Assembly (NCBI GenBank): GCA_021613535.1
Contig: CP075496.1
Span: 4,650,001-4,714,000 of the forward strand
Direction: 5' to 3'
Length of the DNA stretch: 64,000 nucleotides
DNA from: Adineta vaga
Taxonomy: Eukaryota; Rotifera
Position 1 is the stretch's first letter; each line of letters starts with the position of its first letter. The notes beneath the pieces were generated by a model that saw nothing but the letters and a program-made list of their open reading frames with translations, searched no databases and was not told where the DNA came from. The translations under genes and the position numbers were made by a program. Below, piece by piece: positions 23,354 through 37,369 of this stretch.

Positions 23354-26069
23354 TTAACTCCATATATCGAGTAGATAACGACGAGATGTTTCTAATGATT
23401 TCATATATTCATCAATATTTGGTATATCTACAAGAAAATTCACAAAGATTTAGTTTATATATAAAAATAAAATCATTTAATACAAACCAAAATGTTCCTG
23501 AAGAATATGAGCAATCGTCTCTCGTACATCACGAACCATTACTTTAATATCACCACAAACGTATATAATAGCATTTCGATTGTATATTAGATTTGCTAGT
23601 TCGTTACTGTTTGCTCGAAGTTGATCTTGAACGTAACGATACTAATGAAAAAAAAGAGAATATTGGTTAATTTGAAAAGACAAGTCTTGAGTATGGTAGA
23701 CTCTTTCATTGTACTCACAGGATAATTTTCTTCTCTTGAAGCTGCAACAAATAAATGCTTTAGTACATTGATTTGTTGATGCATTTGAATTTGCTCTCTA
23801 AAAGATTCGACATTAAATAAAATGAAAAACATGACAAATAATCATGATACTCGAAAAGAAAATCATGTTGTCGATGACGACAACCATAAAATAGCCATGT
23901 ATTCAAATTATTAACATCAAAACCATCAATGGATTTTGATAAAAGATATCTATAAATATCAAATTATCATATATACTATAGATTCCTTTCGAATTAACCT
24001 ACAGATGTTCAAGAAAACCAATAAATGGTGCTACACCTGTCCCTGGTCCAATCATAATCAATGGCGTATCAAGAGTTGCTGGTAATCGGAAATGTTGACT
24101 AATTCTTGTTTGAATTCCAACTTTCGTTCCTATTTCAATTTCATTTAACCAATTCGTACAAACACCAAATCGTTCATAAGTTCGACCATTTCGTGTCTCA
24201 AATTTCAATACACTATAAACGAATCGAATACATCGTGCATCATCTAATGGTGAACTGAATTAAATAAAACGATTTAATATATATTTTTAAAAAGAAACAA
24301 ATCAATGCATTTAAACCTGCAAATTGAATAAAATCGTGGTAGTAAGGATGGTAAAAATTCTACGTAAAGAATAATTATATATCAATGATTAATGAAACTC
24401 TTATCTATACCAATGAACATTGCAATGTCGGGTTGACAAGTTGGAAAATGATTGAGAATGTCAAGAATAGATAGATGTTCCTCAAGAACATATTTTATAT
24501 AAACCTCTGATCCTTCTTTACTACATAGTTCTTCCAAACGACGTTTTTCATCTTCATCTGTCGTACAATCAACAAATAATCTTAATAGATTCTATGAACA
24601 AAAATCATTATAATAAAACGAATAAGTTGATTTCTTTTCGTTTACTTTTCTCGGTGATGAACGAATATCGATACAGTTTGTTAATGCATATCGTAATGAA
24701 CACATCGATGGTATATGTACTGGTACTTTTGCTGATTTCTTTGTATTATCAGGAGATATACTGATATCCAATTGATGAGATGCTTTATCCAGCCATTGTA
24801 AACTAACGATGAATAATTAGAAGTTACGACAAGAAACGTTTTAAGATAGATGTACCGTTTTAAAAGAAGATTGACTTCATTATCATCATTAGCACAAACA
24901 ATTTTAATTGCATCACCCGGTTCGAAAAGAAATTCTTCTTCCTGAAAATCGAATTTAGATATGACACACGTAACTATGAATTTAACGAACTGAAAGCTGT
25001 AAATCAACAGACATAACAGGTTTTATAGCAGAATCATGAGTTAAACATTGCCGACGAGTTAATATTGAAGTATGAAATTGCGGTTCAGATGAAGATGGAT
25101 GTGCGTTCTTTAAAAAAGAAAGAAAAAACATCAATAAAGACTTGTTTCATTATTTCCAACAATTACTTCGGAAGATTCGATTAATTTTATTGCTAACGAA
25201 TGTGTAGGTTTAGGTGGCAATGTCAATGTTGTCAATTCAGCTAAACTCGATGAATAAGTAATACTATCTTCGGCAGATTTCAACTTATTCGATGACGATA
25301 ACTGACGATCGACTGTTGATTTATTTTCTGTAGTTAAATTCAATTGATTAATGGATTCAGAAAGATTATTTACGATCGGATCAATTGAATTTCCAAATTT
25401 GCCTAAAGTTTCCTTCAAAGCACCCCATAGACCTTGTAGCCAAGGTTCAATGATTGAATCCATACTAGAATTCTCAAATAACTCAAAGAATATGTACGAA
25501 TGAAATTCAGCAGTACCCAACAGCATCATCTGCCCATGCAGATGGATAGAATCGAGTAGCACCAAGTTCTTCAAACCGACGATCCAGTACACGAGCACAG
25601 TTACAAAAATTCGAATAATTCGTATCACCCAATCCTGAATATAGATGAATTTTTTTGTAGCGATTCAGATTGATTTTTGCTCATACCTAACACCGTATAT
25701 TTCATATGAGAGAGAAATTGTGGATTTTTTTCACGACGAATTTTTCGCCAAAATTTACTAGCATTACTTGGTGGTTCACCATCACCCGTCGACGATGTTA
25801 CAATGACCATGACTGGTTCATCTTCTAATTTAAACTGTGATAGACAAAAAAAAAATGAATATTCTCAAAAAATATATATTAAAATCTTCGTATTAGTATC
25901 TTTGAAATAGTTCGAACACTTCTCTCACTTGTTTATCAACTTCATCTAACTCAAAAATGTCGGCGCATATTTGATGTTGATCTGAAGCAATATCACCCAT
26001 GCCTTGAGCAATCGATCTTGATTGACCTGTTTCACTACCAAATCCGAGGAGAAATCTCCACTTTTTCAT
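23354..26069 (-). CDS. MTRR: Methionine synthase reductase
   Basis: Fourteen exons: 25929-26069, 25687-25834, 25517-25634, 25167-25464, 24991-25107, 24856-24941, 24646-24802, 24411-24591, 24317-24359, 23999-24254, 23836-23949, 23719-23807, 23488-23642, 23354-23427. They sum to 1977 nt, or 658 aa. The N-terminal flavodoxin domain has GSETGQSRSIA, the FMN-phosphate loop, then TSSTGDGEPP and LGLGDTNYSNFC. The variable hinge is followed by the FAD/NADPH reductase part, with IGPGTGVAPFIGFLEH and YGCRHRQHDFL. It ends RRYLLDIWS, as in diflavin reductases whose terminal Trp stacks on FAD. The enzyme transfers electrons from NADPH to reactivate cobalamin-dependent methionine synthase. Length and the EPWLQGLW segment favour MTRR over P450 reductase. 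It lies 155 bp downstream of TMX3. Confidence 0.93.
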
Positions 26070-26223
26070 CTTTAACAACAAAAGTACATTCACAAAGATA
26101 TATTAAATAAATTGATATAAAACAATTAATGAGATGTAAATACGTTACAGAACAAACATTGACTAGAGAATTTCAAGCAAGCAAACAAACAAACAAATAG
26201 AAAAGAAAAGATTCATCATCATG

Positions 26224-27934
26224 TTAATCTCGTTTTTTTTCAAGTATTGGTTTCTGACTTTCATCTGGCATTATTGGCCATATTGGAATATCACGTGCAT
26301 CAGCTGGTTTAACAATTCTTTTTATAAACTTCGGTTGGGCTTGGACAATACGTTCTTCATATTCTTCATCTTCTTCTTCGCCAGCACTTTGTTGTCCATC
26401 ATCATTCTGTTCAATAAGTTGTCCATTTTTATCTTTTTTCTTTGAACTCTTTGATTTATTCGATGCATTGTCATTACTTGATGTACAACATAAACAATAA
26501 CATATTAATGATATAACAGATGTTGGAATACCAATAATAAGTAATGATATAAATGGTGCTTCAATAAACATGGAAATAACTGTTCGATAGATTTCCCAAA
26601 ATGGACGAAACAAACGTTTGGACCATGTATCACCTGAATGTTGAATAATGTCTGTATGATTGTTAATAATATAATCAAGAATAGGTTCTAATTGAATATT
26701 ACTATCCATCATTGCTGATAAAGGATAGATGCCATACTTATGTACAACACTATCATAGAGAAAAATCAATGGTTCATCAAGTGTCCATACAGCTAGAAAA
26801 TCAAAGATCAGAAAATTATAGATATATTTATGAATAGTTGACTTACCGATATTACTGAGTAAATCGAGATCATTTGACCAAGAAAATTGGAATGTATCAC
26901 GAAGTGTTGCGAGATGTTTCATAATATAACTACGCATTTGTGTTTTTAATTCATTTCTAAATGAGAAAAATCAAATTTTATATAATTGAATGTTTCGATC
27001 GGTGATAAAAATCCTTTTGAATAATAGAAAACAAACCTTTTCTGTTTTTGTGCAACAATTTCATGTTGATCTTTAAAAGCATAGATAATCACAATTCTTT
27101 TTGTAACAATTAAATCATGTATATTGCCTGATGCAACTTGTGGAAAAGTCGCTACTTTTTCTTTAGCAATAAATTCATCTAAACTATCACTATATTCTTC
27201 TGGTTTGTATAAATAAAATCCTTCGGTTTTTATTGCAAAGATTTGTGAAGTACCATCGGTTTTATATTTAGCAAAATATGTTTGTTGAATAATTGAAACA
27301 TTTGTTGCATAGAAATAAGTTTGACTAAGATATCGATTGACTAGATCTTTATATTGTTTAAATAATTCTTCGTTTTCATCATAAGTCGTTGTGACAAATA
27401 AAAAGAAGACATCATGTTCACGACGTATTTCATTGAATTTAGCAATGGATGGAATCCAACGTAAAGCTGGACCATTGACACGTCGTAGAAATTCTAAAAC
27501 AGCAGGTTTTGATCGTTCATTGTCATATGGAAATATTTGTGAACCACGAATAAATTTTATTGTTGGATAACCACGAACATCATAACGACTAGCAACATCG
27601 GTATAAACAGTAGCATCAATACGAACAATACGAATATTTTTAAATTCATCAACTGATGAAGATAAATCATAGATTTCTTTAGCAATTTCTTCATAAACAG
27701 GTTCAAATTTTCGACAATGACCACACCTAAATCGAAATAAAAATCGGTTACAAATATTTTCAGACAAGAATTTAGAACATGAACAAACCATGGTGCATGA
27801 AATTGAATTAAATAGGCAATGGACGGATTTTGTTTGATTTCGTCGATAATTTTCGAATCCACATCACGTACCCATTTTGCATTAATATGTAGAATACCTT
27901 GAACTAGAAATATCACAAACCAAATAATTTCCAT
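26224..27934 (-). CDS. TMX3: Protein disulfide isomerase TMX3
   Basis: Exons 27789-27934, 27037-27726, 26847-26956 and 26224-26792; 1515 nt, 504 aa. A signal peptide (IIWFVIFLVQGILHINA) precedes a thioredoxin domain whose active site, split by intron 1, reads WCGHC at residues 49-53. The cis-Pro region is VRGYPTIKF. Two redox-inactive thioredoxin-like domains follow. The transmembrane helix is at about residues 395-416 (ISLLIIGIPTSVISLICYCL). An acidic cytosolic tail ends KKRD, which fits the KKXX ER-retrieval signal expected for TMX3. The protein acts as an ER thiol oxidoreductase. It is 134 bp downstream of NKAP and 154 bp upstream of MTRR on the same strand. Confidence 0.93.
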
Positions 27935-28068
27935 TCTATGTTTTAAATTACAACTAAATCTATAAAATAGACAAAAGCATTTCATTTTTTTTTTCTTCTG
28001 TATATACATACAAGCAAACAAGAGAAGATTTTATTGAACAAAAAAGAAAACAATCATGAAAATACAGT

Positions 28069-29730
<1,662 letters not shown>

Positions 29731-32305
29731 TTATTTTAAAAGAGCTTCAGTAACAACATCGGCATTAAGCGTTTTAAGATCTTGATATTTCTGTCCAGTA
29801 CCAACAAAAACAATGGGTTTGTCTGTTGTATAAGTCATCGAAATTGATGCACCAACTTTATCATCAATTGTATCGAATTTTGTTAAAACAATACCATCGA
29901 TAACACGTGGATTACTTTGTAAACGAGCATGATCGATAAGTGCTTGATTGAATTTAGTTATTTGATCAACAGCTTCATTTCCAACTAAAGCTTCACCAAC
30001 GAATAAAACTAAATCTGGATTATTGACATGAATTAACTATAAAACACAGATATTAAAATACCTATCGAATAAATCAGTAATGAATAATTACTTTAGCTAA
30101 TGCAATCATTAATGGTTCATCATTTTGCATACGACCAGCTGTATCGATTAAAACAACGTCGAACTTTTTATCTTTAGCTAAACAGAATAGATCAAATAAA
30201 AAGTTGTTTTATATGTAAAAATTATCGAAGAAAGATTAATTATGAACACTTGTAGATATGTAACATATGTAAGAAAAAATCTCACTAATCCACACTTAAA
30301 GATACAAGTCCTTCCTATGAATCATTTTGTATGCTAAAATTCTTACCATAGTTTATTGCTTCAGCAGCAATACCAGCTGGATCTTTTCCATAACCACGTT
30401 GATATAATTCAATCATTGGCACATTTTTTTCCGTAAAAATATTATTCAAATGTCGAACATGTGTTAATAATTGTTCAATTGCACCTGCACGAAATGTATC
30501 GCAACCAGCAATTAAAATTCGTAGATTATTGCCACTCAGCCAATATGCTACCTAAAACCATTAGTCAAAAAGTTACAAGTTGAAATATTCGTAATACGAA
30601 ATTACTTTAGATAAATTTGTTGATTTACCGACACCATTTACACCACAAAATGTAATGACATATGGTCGATGTGCTTTTTGTGCATCGACTACATCTCGAA
30701 GAATATCAATACGTCGTTTTGGTGTTAAAATCATCACTAATGTATCTCGCATTGCTTGACGAATATTAGCTGTTAAACTTTCAAAAGAACCCAACGTTTT
30801 TCCAGCTAATTTAGTTGATACTGATTCACAAATTTTATCAGCAACATCAGCAGCAACATTTTTTGCAATTAGATGTTCACGCATAGTTTCAATACCAGTA
30901 CGTAAATCTTCAGCTGTCAGAGTTTTTGATGCAAAAACATTGACTTTTTTCAATTTAGACCAGAAACCATCGACTAAACCAGATGTAAGACTTGCTGATC
31001 TAGAATAGATGAACTATTTTTCATTTTGAAACTATATAAAAATCAATAATACATACTCGACAGCCATTGTTTTTAAATCTCCTCCGTCAGGTCGATCGGC
31101 GATGGGAGCTACATTGATTGGTTGATTATTTTCCTTTTAAAAACATAAAAAAGATTCTAAGTAATGAGATATTCGTTTCTCCAGATACATACCTCTCTTT
31201 TCACACCTGATCGATTCGTATAATCCAATCCAGCTGTATCGATTTTATTTGTATTTGAAGGTGCCTGCATCTTCTTTTGTTTTGATTTATCTTTCTCTGT
31301 TTTTGTTGAAGATTTACTGAAAATTAAATATATAAAAAAAATGAAAATTGAATTTTATTCTAGAATTCTTTTCATACGTTGCTGCTGCTTTTGAAAACTG
31401 TCCTGGTCGTTTTCCAATTGCTTGTAATTTTTCTGCAACTGATAATGCTGTTGGTTGTACTTCTTCCAAAGGAACACGTTCTTTTTCATCTTGATTCGTC
31501 ACTAAATCATCATTCGTTTCTTCAATTGGTTTTTCTTCTTGCTCTTCAATTTCTTCTTCTTCTTCTTCTTCTTCTTCAATGACTTGTTCTTTTTGAACAG
31601 GAGCAACTGATTGTTTACTTGATGTTGCCATTGTTTTAGGTTTTTTCGTTTTGTTTTCATCTGTCGTTTTATCACCTTTTTTAGTTACTATTTTAACGGT
31701 TTTGAGCTTTTTATCAGACTCGTCATATGAGCGTGGTAAGCGTTTTGCTTTTTTCGCTTCATCTTCAGCATTCTCAACTTCAAAAAGAACTTGCTCATAA
31801 GTTTTACGAAATGGAAATGCCCGACTAAATTTTCCTATACGAACAAAAAAAAACAAGAATGATTATAAAAATGAATTCAAAAGTAATCCTTACCATTTCG
31901 TAAATCATCCTTGTATAGATCACGAAACCGTTTTTGTATTTCATCCAAGAATTTATCAGCATACGATATATTCAATGATTTTTGATAACCAACCTAAAAA
32001 GGGAAAGATTAAACATATCGAACTCGAAGAATTATTCAGTTTGGATACATACAACGAAGACCAGTTCGAATTCATTATCTAGTTTGTAATGAATATGATG
32101 TGAACTTAATTGTGCCACCCATTTTTGTGTACTACCTTGACCCTATTCAAAGAATAAGAAAATAAGTCAGAGAGTTAATTGAATTTACTTGTAAAACAGC
32201 TTTATCGATTGCATTATTGACAATTTTGATAAATTCAGTCGCTGATGATGGTACACACCAAAGAACAAAGCCACCTTTGGTAAGAATATAAAAAAAATCC
32301 AACAT
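29731..32305 (-). CDS. SRPRA: Signal recognition particle receptor alpha subunit
   Basis: Ten exons: 32189-32305, 32053-32142, 31894-31993, 31378-31834, 31193-31316, 31057-31133, 30606-30999, 30347-30551, 30092-30177, 29731-30036. The sum is 1956 nt, or 651 aa, close to the animal length of ~640. The N-terminal SRX domain starts [17 protein letters not shown] charged linker with a long Glu run (about 31540-31580) and Lys clusters follows. The C-terminal NG GTPase has G1 [15 protein letters not shown]3 [10 protein letters not shown]4 TKFDTIDD and the closing loop [10 protein letters not shown]. It binds SRP-ribosome complexes at the ER membrane through SR-beta. It is 144 bp downstream of the unknown membrane protein gene. 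Confidence 0.96.
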
Positions 32306-32448
32306 GTTGCAAACAGATGTAAAAGTTGAGAACAAATTAATAAGATCTAAAAAGAATATTAGAAATTATTAAAATTATTTTAAATAATATTATATAAATA
32401 ATAATAAAAATTCATCAGACTTGTTATGAGATGAGAAAAAAAAAGAAA

Positions 32449-33519
32449 TTAGTTAGCTAGCACATTTCTCCGTGGAAATTCACATAGGGGAAGTACTAAA
32501 ATGGATTCTTGAACCATTTCATTTAAACCCAATAACGGATCGGCTGGAACAGGTATATGAAAGTACTGGTAATAATCTACAAAACTTTGTGTTACGGATA
32601 AACCATCAAATAAGACTGTTGATAAAGCGTGATCATATTTAAATGAATAAAGTTGTGAATAAACATTACGTAGCCAACCCGAATGAATTGAAACACGTTC
32701 AAGATGTGTTGAATTTTTGTTTAATTGATAAAGTGTGATACTAACTTGTGTAAAATTAAAATCAAAAAGAAATAAATTTACAGATGAATAATATGTTGTC
32801 GCGCGCGCATGTAAACGAGATTGAAGTTGTTCGAGATGTGTTTGATTAGATGTATGTACACATAGATCTATAAATGGTGGTTGATCAATTGCAAATGTGG
32901 AAGAATATTTGGAAATAAAAAACCGATAATAGGAATGATTACTATGTAATAATGAAGAATAACTTTGAAAACGTGTATATAAATAGAGTGATCGTTGACA
33001 AATGATAAAAAAATTATCTTGAAGTATATCAAATAATTCATGAAGTTGAGTATAATTATCATGTTTGATTTGACGAGATTCTTGTCCAATAATGAAATTT
33101 TCATGAAGAAAATTTTCATTTAATAACGTATTATTTCCAAGAGATTCATGATGATTATTAATATGAACAAATTGAATATCAATACATTGTCGATTCTTTG
33201 AAAGAATCGGATCAAGAAAATAATATTTTTGTATTGCATGAGAATAGAATTGAGCAAGAAATAAACAAATAAAATAGAAAACAAATGTTATCACATAACT
33301 TTGAACGAGTATTTGAGTGAAAATTTTCGACAAATTAAACCATACTGGTCGACGATAATACCATAAAGAAAAATTAATAAAATACGAAGAGAAATTTTCT
33401 ATTGGTACTTCAATATAATTATAAATAAATTCTAATAATTGATCAAGACCATCAATTAATTCATGGACAAATAATGAAAGGTATAAGCGATACCATGAAT
33501 ATTTATAACGTTCGTTCAT
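32449..33519 (-). CDS. Unknown membrane protein, single exon
   Basis: 356 aa with no recognised family. The N-terminal 60 residues are aromatic-rich and amphipathic (WYRLYLSLFVHELIDGLDQL). A clear transmembrane helix at about residues 73-91 (SYVITFVFYFICLFLAQFY) follows. The remaining ~265 residues carry several N-glycosylation sequons (NNTL, NYTQ, NHSY, NQTH, NFTQ, NSTH), which suggests a luminal or extracellular globular domain. It ends LCEFPRRNVLAN with no second helix. The topology loosely recalls seipin-like lipid-droplet proteins, but motifs do not match. The start codon is 54 bp after the PGGT1B stop, and a T-rich AG acceptor (33533-33534) lies between them. Confidence 0.75.
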   Translation of the reverse strand: MNERYKYSWYRLYLSLFVHELIDGLDQLLEFIYNYIEVPIENFSSYFINFSLWYYRRPVWFNLSKIFTQILVQSYVITFVFYFICLFLAQFYSHAIQKYYFLDPILSKNRQCIDIQFVHINNHHESLGNNTLLNENFLHENFIIGQESRQIKHDNYTQLHELFDILQDNFFIICQRSLYLYTRFQSYSSLLHSNHSYYRFFISKYSSTFAIDQPPFIDLCVHTSNQTHLEQLQSRLHARATTYYSSVNLFLFDFNFTQVSITLYQLNKNSTHLERVSIHSGWLRNVYSQLYSFKYDHALSTVLFDGLSVTQSFVDYYQYFHIPVPADPLLGLNEMVQESILVLPLCEFPRRNVLAN

Positions 33520-33572
33520 AATAAATCATGATCTAAAAAATAAAAATAAAAATGTGGATGATAAGATTCGAT

Positions 33573-34637
33573 TTATTTATTGTCTATGTTATTCCATTTT
33601 GAATGTAGATTTTTTTCAAGTCTTTCAATAACATCACTAGATACAAGTAAAGCTGGGTGTACAGATTTCAATTTGTCATGATTCATTAAAGATAAACTTG
33701 CTAAACTTAAATAGGAATGTAATGGATCCGCTGTTGAATCAGGCCATTTACTAAATCCACCGGTTTGTTTTGATTCAGTTGCATGTAAAAATTTTTGGTT
33801 TTCATCGATATTGATTAAGAAATCTTTTTCAAGTAGTTTTAATGTTGCACCAATCCACCATGAATAACAAGAATCATCAGGTTTATTCGGTCGACCATTG
33901 AAACCTTCCGATTGTCTTTGTAAACACCATCGAATAAGTTTATCTTGATGATCTAAATCATTCAAACGATTCATCAAAGACAAAGCAGCTATCGCACAAA
34001 ATGTTGAACCACCATGTGCTTCAGCACCAGGAACTTGTCCAAATGCATATTCATATGTTCGACATTGAAGAATAAAATTTATACATAAATCTTTATCAAT
34101 ACCAGACCAATCATTCAATATATAAGCAATAACACAAGCACAATAAACAAAACGTAAATCATTTTCAGTTGATAATTGTGTTGCTAGAAATGCACCATTA
34201 GGTAATTGAAGATGACTCAATGATGGTGCTATTTTACTACGTTGAACATTCTCTAAATCATCACCTAGCAATAATAATGATATCAGTGATGCCATTGTCA
34301 TAGTTATATGTACGTGATCATAAGGATTTGGTGTTGTTCGAGATGTAATCGCACATGATGAACCACGAAAACCACAGACTTGAGAATCTGTTATTAATTG
34401 TAAACTGTAAATCCATGAAATAATTTCTGAACCATTGTATGGTAGTGATATTGGTAAAGATTTGAGTAAATCCAACGCACCCAAACTATAGAACACTACA
34501 GTAACACGACTATTATCCAATGAGCTTGTTTGAGTAGGTAATATTGTCAAACAACGTGAGAAATATTTACTGTGTAAAGATAATTTGAAATCATCATTGG
34601 AATTGTATGTGTTTGTCGAATGATTTATTCCTGGCAT
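33573..34637 (-). CDS. PGGT1B: Geranylgeranyltransferase type I beta subunit
   Basis: Single exon, 354 aa, normal for the family (about 350-377). The alpha-alpha barrel repeats are visible as GGF/GxF motifs (SQVCGFRGSS, LPNGAFLA, SEGFNGRPNKPDD, TGGFSKWPDS). Zinc ligands are the Asp and Cys in DDSCYSWW and the His in DPLHSYLSL. YAFGQVPGAEAHGGSTFCA is the typical substrate-pocket segment. With the alpha subunit it attaches geranylgeranyl groups to CaaX proteins that end in Leu, such as Rho/Rac GTPases. It is the first gene of a tight three-gene run (PGGT1B, unknown membrane protein, SRPRA). Confidence 0.96.
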   Translation of the reverse strand: MPGINHSTNTYNSNDDFKLSLHSKYFSRCLTILPTQTSSLDNSRVTVVFYSLGALDLLKSLPISLPYNGSEIISWIYSLQLITDSQVCGFRGSSCAITSRTTPNPYDHVHITMTMASLISLLLLGDDLENVQRSKIAPSLSHLQLPNGAFLATQLSTENDLRFVYCACVIAYILNDWSGIDKDLCINFILQCRTYEYAFGQVPGAEAHGGSTFCAIAALSLMNRLNDLDHQDKLIRWCLQRQSEGFNGRPNKPDDSCYSWWIGATLKLLEKDFLINIDENQKFLHATESKQTGGFSKWPDSTADPLHSYLSLASLSLMNHDKLKSVHPALLVSSDVIERLEKNLHSKWNNIDNK

Positions 34638-34817
34638 TGGATTATTTCAATAAAAACCTTCAATAGTGAGCATAGAAAGAAAAGTAGATAAATAACTGAC
34701 AGACAAGATACAATACAATACAAGAAGAAAAATAGTAAAATAAAACAAGGACGAATGTTTCGTTGGTTAAATATGGAGAAGAAGAAGAAGAAGACAACTC
34801 AAAACTGATTCATTCGT

Positions 34818-34866
34818 GTAACGTCACGTCACGTCAGCAAATTTCATCATCAATAGATGACGCTAA
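34818..34866. promoter_or_regulatory. Tandem CRE-like half sites and shared 14-mer upstream of PGGT1B
   Basis: ACGTC is repeated three times head to tail (AACGTCACGTCACGTCA, about 34820-34836). About 20 bp away is ATAGATGACGCTAA (34853-34866), identical to the motif upstream of NKAP. It lies about 180-230 bp before the PGGT1B start. An ATF/CREB-type site is an inference. Confidence 0.45.
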
Positions 34867-35054
34867 CGACAGAGTCAATTGTGAAGAGTTTTCTTTTTTC
34901 AGTATAATATAATCTTTAAAATTGTTAGAACTAAATTTTATTTTTTCATAATCTATGATTCACTTTTTATATCGTACATAGCAACATACAAATTTTATTC
35001 ATGAAAATTACACAAGCTGATCATTGTTTGAAAAGAATATCAAACAATTTCATA

Positions 35055-36172
35055 ATGAAGAAACGAACATCTCGTCTCTTCACTTCAAATAAACGATCTA
35101 TTACGAAACCGATCCAACATATCAAATCACAAGAACGAAATGCACAAGTAAAAATTCATTTGAAATGAGAATATCTCTCGAATATGTCTAATGTATAGTT
35201 AAAATCATATCTAACACCACAATATCACAACAGTCCTATAAATGATGAACATTCAACAATATCAAATATAAATCCATCGATTGATTTCGAACAAATATCA
35301 ACTAAAGAAAAATTTCAATCTGATTTACAAGATGATGTACAATTAAGTGATATTCTTTCTCAAAAATATCATAGAACTCGTTCAATTACATCATCTTCTT
35401 CAACATCAAAAAATTCTCGTGATGAACCACTTGTAGCTCCTGATACATTAGTGATTGGAAATCTATATCTTCTCAATGAATTATATCCATCGATTGATCA
35501 TGAACAGATGAAAAAAGCTCCATTAGCTTTTCTTGGCGCAGAAAAATTACTTCGAAATCGTATTGATTGGAGAAGAGTTCAATATCCTCTCTCTACTTAT
35601 CATATCGAATTAATTATTGATCTTATTCTTACACGACCATCATTTATTCGAGAAATTCCAAAAGTAACTAATTTCGATGTCTATCGACCATTGATTAAAA
35701 CACTTTCCGGGTATAAGAAAAAGAAAAGTCAACAATTGAACGATAGTTTTCTTTTTCTGATATTCTTAGTCGTTTATTTTTCGATCATGGTGAAAATAAA
35801 GCTGGTATACATCAATGTGATCGAAAAAAAATCAATCGCAAATTTACTATTCAAGATCTTGCATCAATTCATCGTCGTGAATTTCATATTATTAATTCGA
35901 ATACTATACGTGAACAACGTTTTAATAATTTATATGAAAATCTTTTTCCCATTCATTTCTATCAAACAAAATCAAATCAATGGAAAACATATCTGAATAA
36001 ACCAAAATATCATCCAATTAGTACATCAGATATTGTATCTGATATGACATTAGATAATAGTAAAATTCATCATATCAATACGCTGTTAACTTTAAATCGA
36101 ACATTTTCTCCAACAGTAAAATCATCGTCAAGACGAAGTAGTCATTCGAGGAAAAGCATTCATCGTAAATAG
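35055..36172 (+). CDS. Unknown protein, three exons
   Basis: Exons 35055-35147, 35199-35710 and 35770-36172; 1008 nt, 335 aa, phases consistent. The N-terminus is basic (MKKRTSRLFTSNKRS). A Ser-rich segment with acidic patches comes next. The most structured-looking part is DTLVIGNLYLLNELYPSIDH...APLAFLGAEKLLRNRIDW and STYHIELIIDLILTRP at about residues 130-190. The C-terminus is basic and Ser-rich (SSSRRSSHSRKSIHRK). There is no signal peptide, membrane helix or catalytic motif. I do not recognise a family. It is divergent from PGGT1B with about 420 bp between starts, which probably holds both promoters. Confidence 0.7.
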
Positions 36173-37369
36173 ATGCATCTTTTTCGTATAATTAATTATG
36201 CACTCATCAGAAATAACAATAACATATGGTCAATATTCACTAGGGAAATTTCTATGTTTCGTTCGATCATGCGTACGATCGAGCTTTCATTTTTTTTTGT
36301 TTGACAGAAAAACTAATTAGATTGATACTATTTCAAAAGTAGCTAAGCTATCACTGACGATCGATATATGAACTTTCATTAATCTGAATCAAATAAAGAA
36401 TATTATAAACTGGTCATTCTTCATGAAACTTCTAACAATGAAATAGATGTCACTCTACTACGTGATATCTTCCATGTAATACGGTCATTCGTTCGCTGAC
36501 CACAAAAAACAGCCATTGTGTTATTGTTATTACTATCATTATCTATATGGAAGCAAAAGAAACAGCTTCCTATTTGCACTTTATTGTTCGTCTCTTATAC
36601 TTTATCTTGTGTTTATCCCATAAATCGTATACTATTCCATTGGTCTCTATTCGAAGAGTCTTTTTTTTCTTCTTGTATAACAAATGATACCATATTAGCA
36701 TGTGTATTTGACATTGAGAATAGAATCATAAATGTAAACAAATTGTTTCATCAATAATATTTGCCTATTATTCATTGACTTTTCTTTCACGCGATTCATT
36801 TGATTGGTACTTAAATTTAATAATAGCGTCTGTTGTTATACGAAGTCATTTTCCCCGTTTAGTTTGACGATAAGGTTACAATTCTTTATCATTTCCTTAT
36901 TAACACGCGTATGTAACAGCAGACAAGCACTGTCTGTAATGAAGAAGAAAAATATCGAAACTTTCTTCTCATTCTGAAAAAAAACAAAATTACTCTTTTC
37001 AAAAAAGTATGAAATCCAGTAACTGTATCGAACACACCTGAGTGATTTTACCCCAACTATCTCATACATATTTTTGTCATACCGACAATCATACGTGTTT
37101 TTTTTAAACATAGAACACATAGCTTAACAGTAACATATTCCTTTATTCCATTCTTTGGAAGAATCGAGTACGACGAATGTGATGATTCATTTAGTTGCTA
37201 TCATTGAGTACATTCTTTTTTCCTTCGATTTTATGTTCTCTCGCTGAAGATTAGAAATCATCGTATTTCTTTTAATGAATACTTTTTCTTTTCAGATCGA
37301 CAATTTTTCACGTTGCAGTCATACTGTTTGGCACATGTTGATTATTTAAAAAAAACGTGATAAAAAAAA
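36173..37369. other. Intergenic, no gene seen
   Basis: Short ORFs at 36518-36757 (+) and 36836-37120 (-) show no domains or flanking exons. The region presumably contains the promoter of the P4-ATPase gene. Confidence 0.55.
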
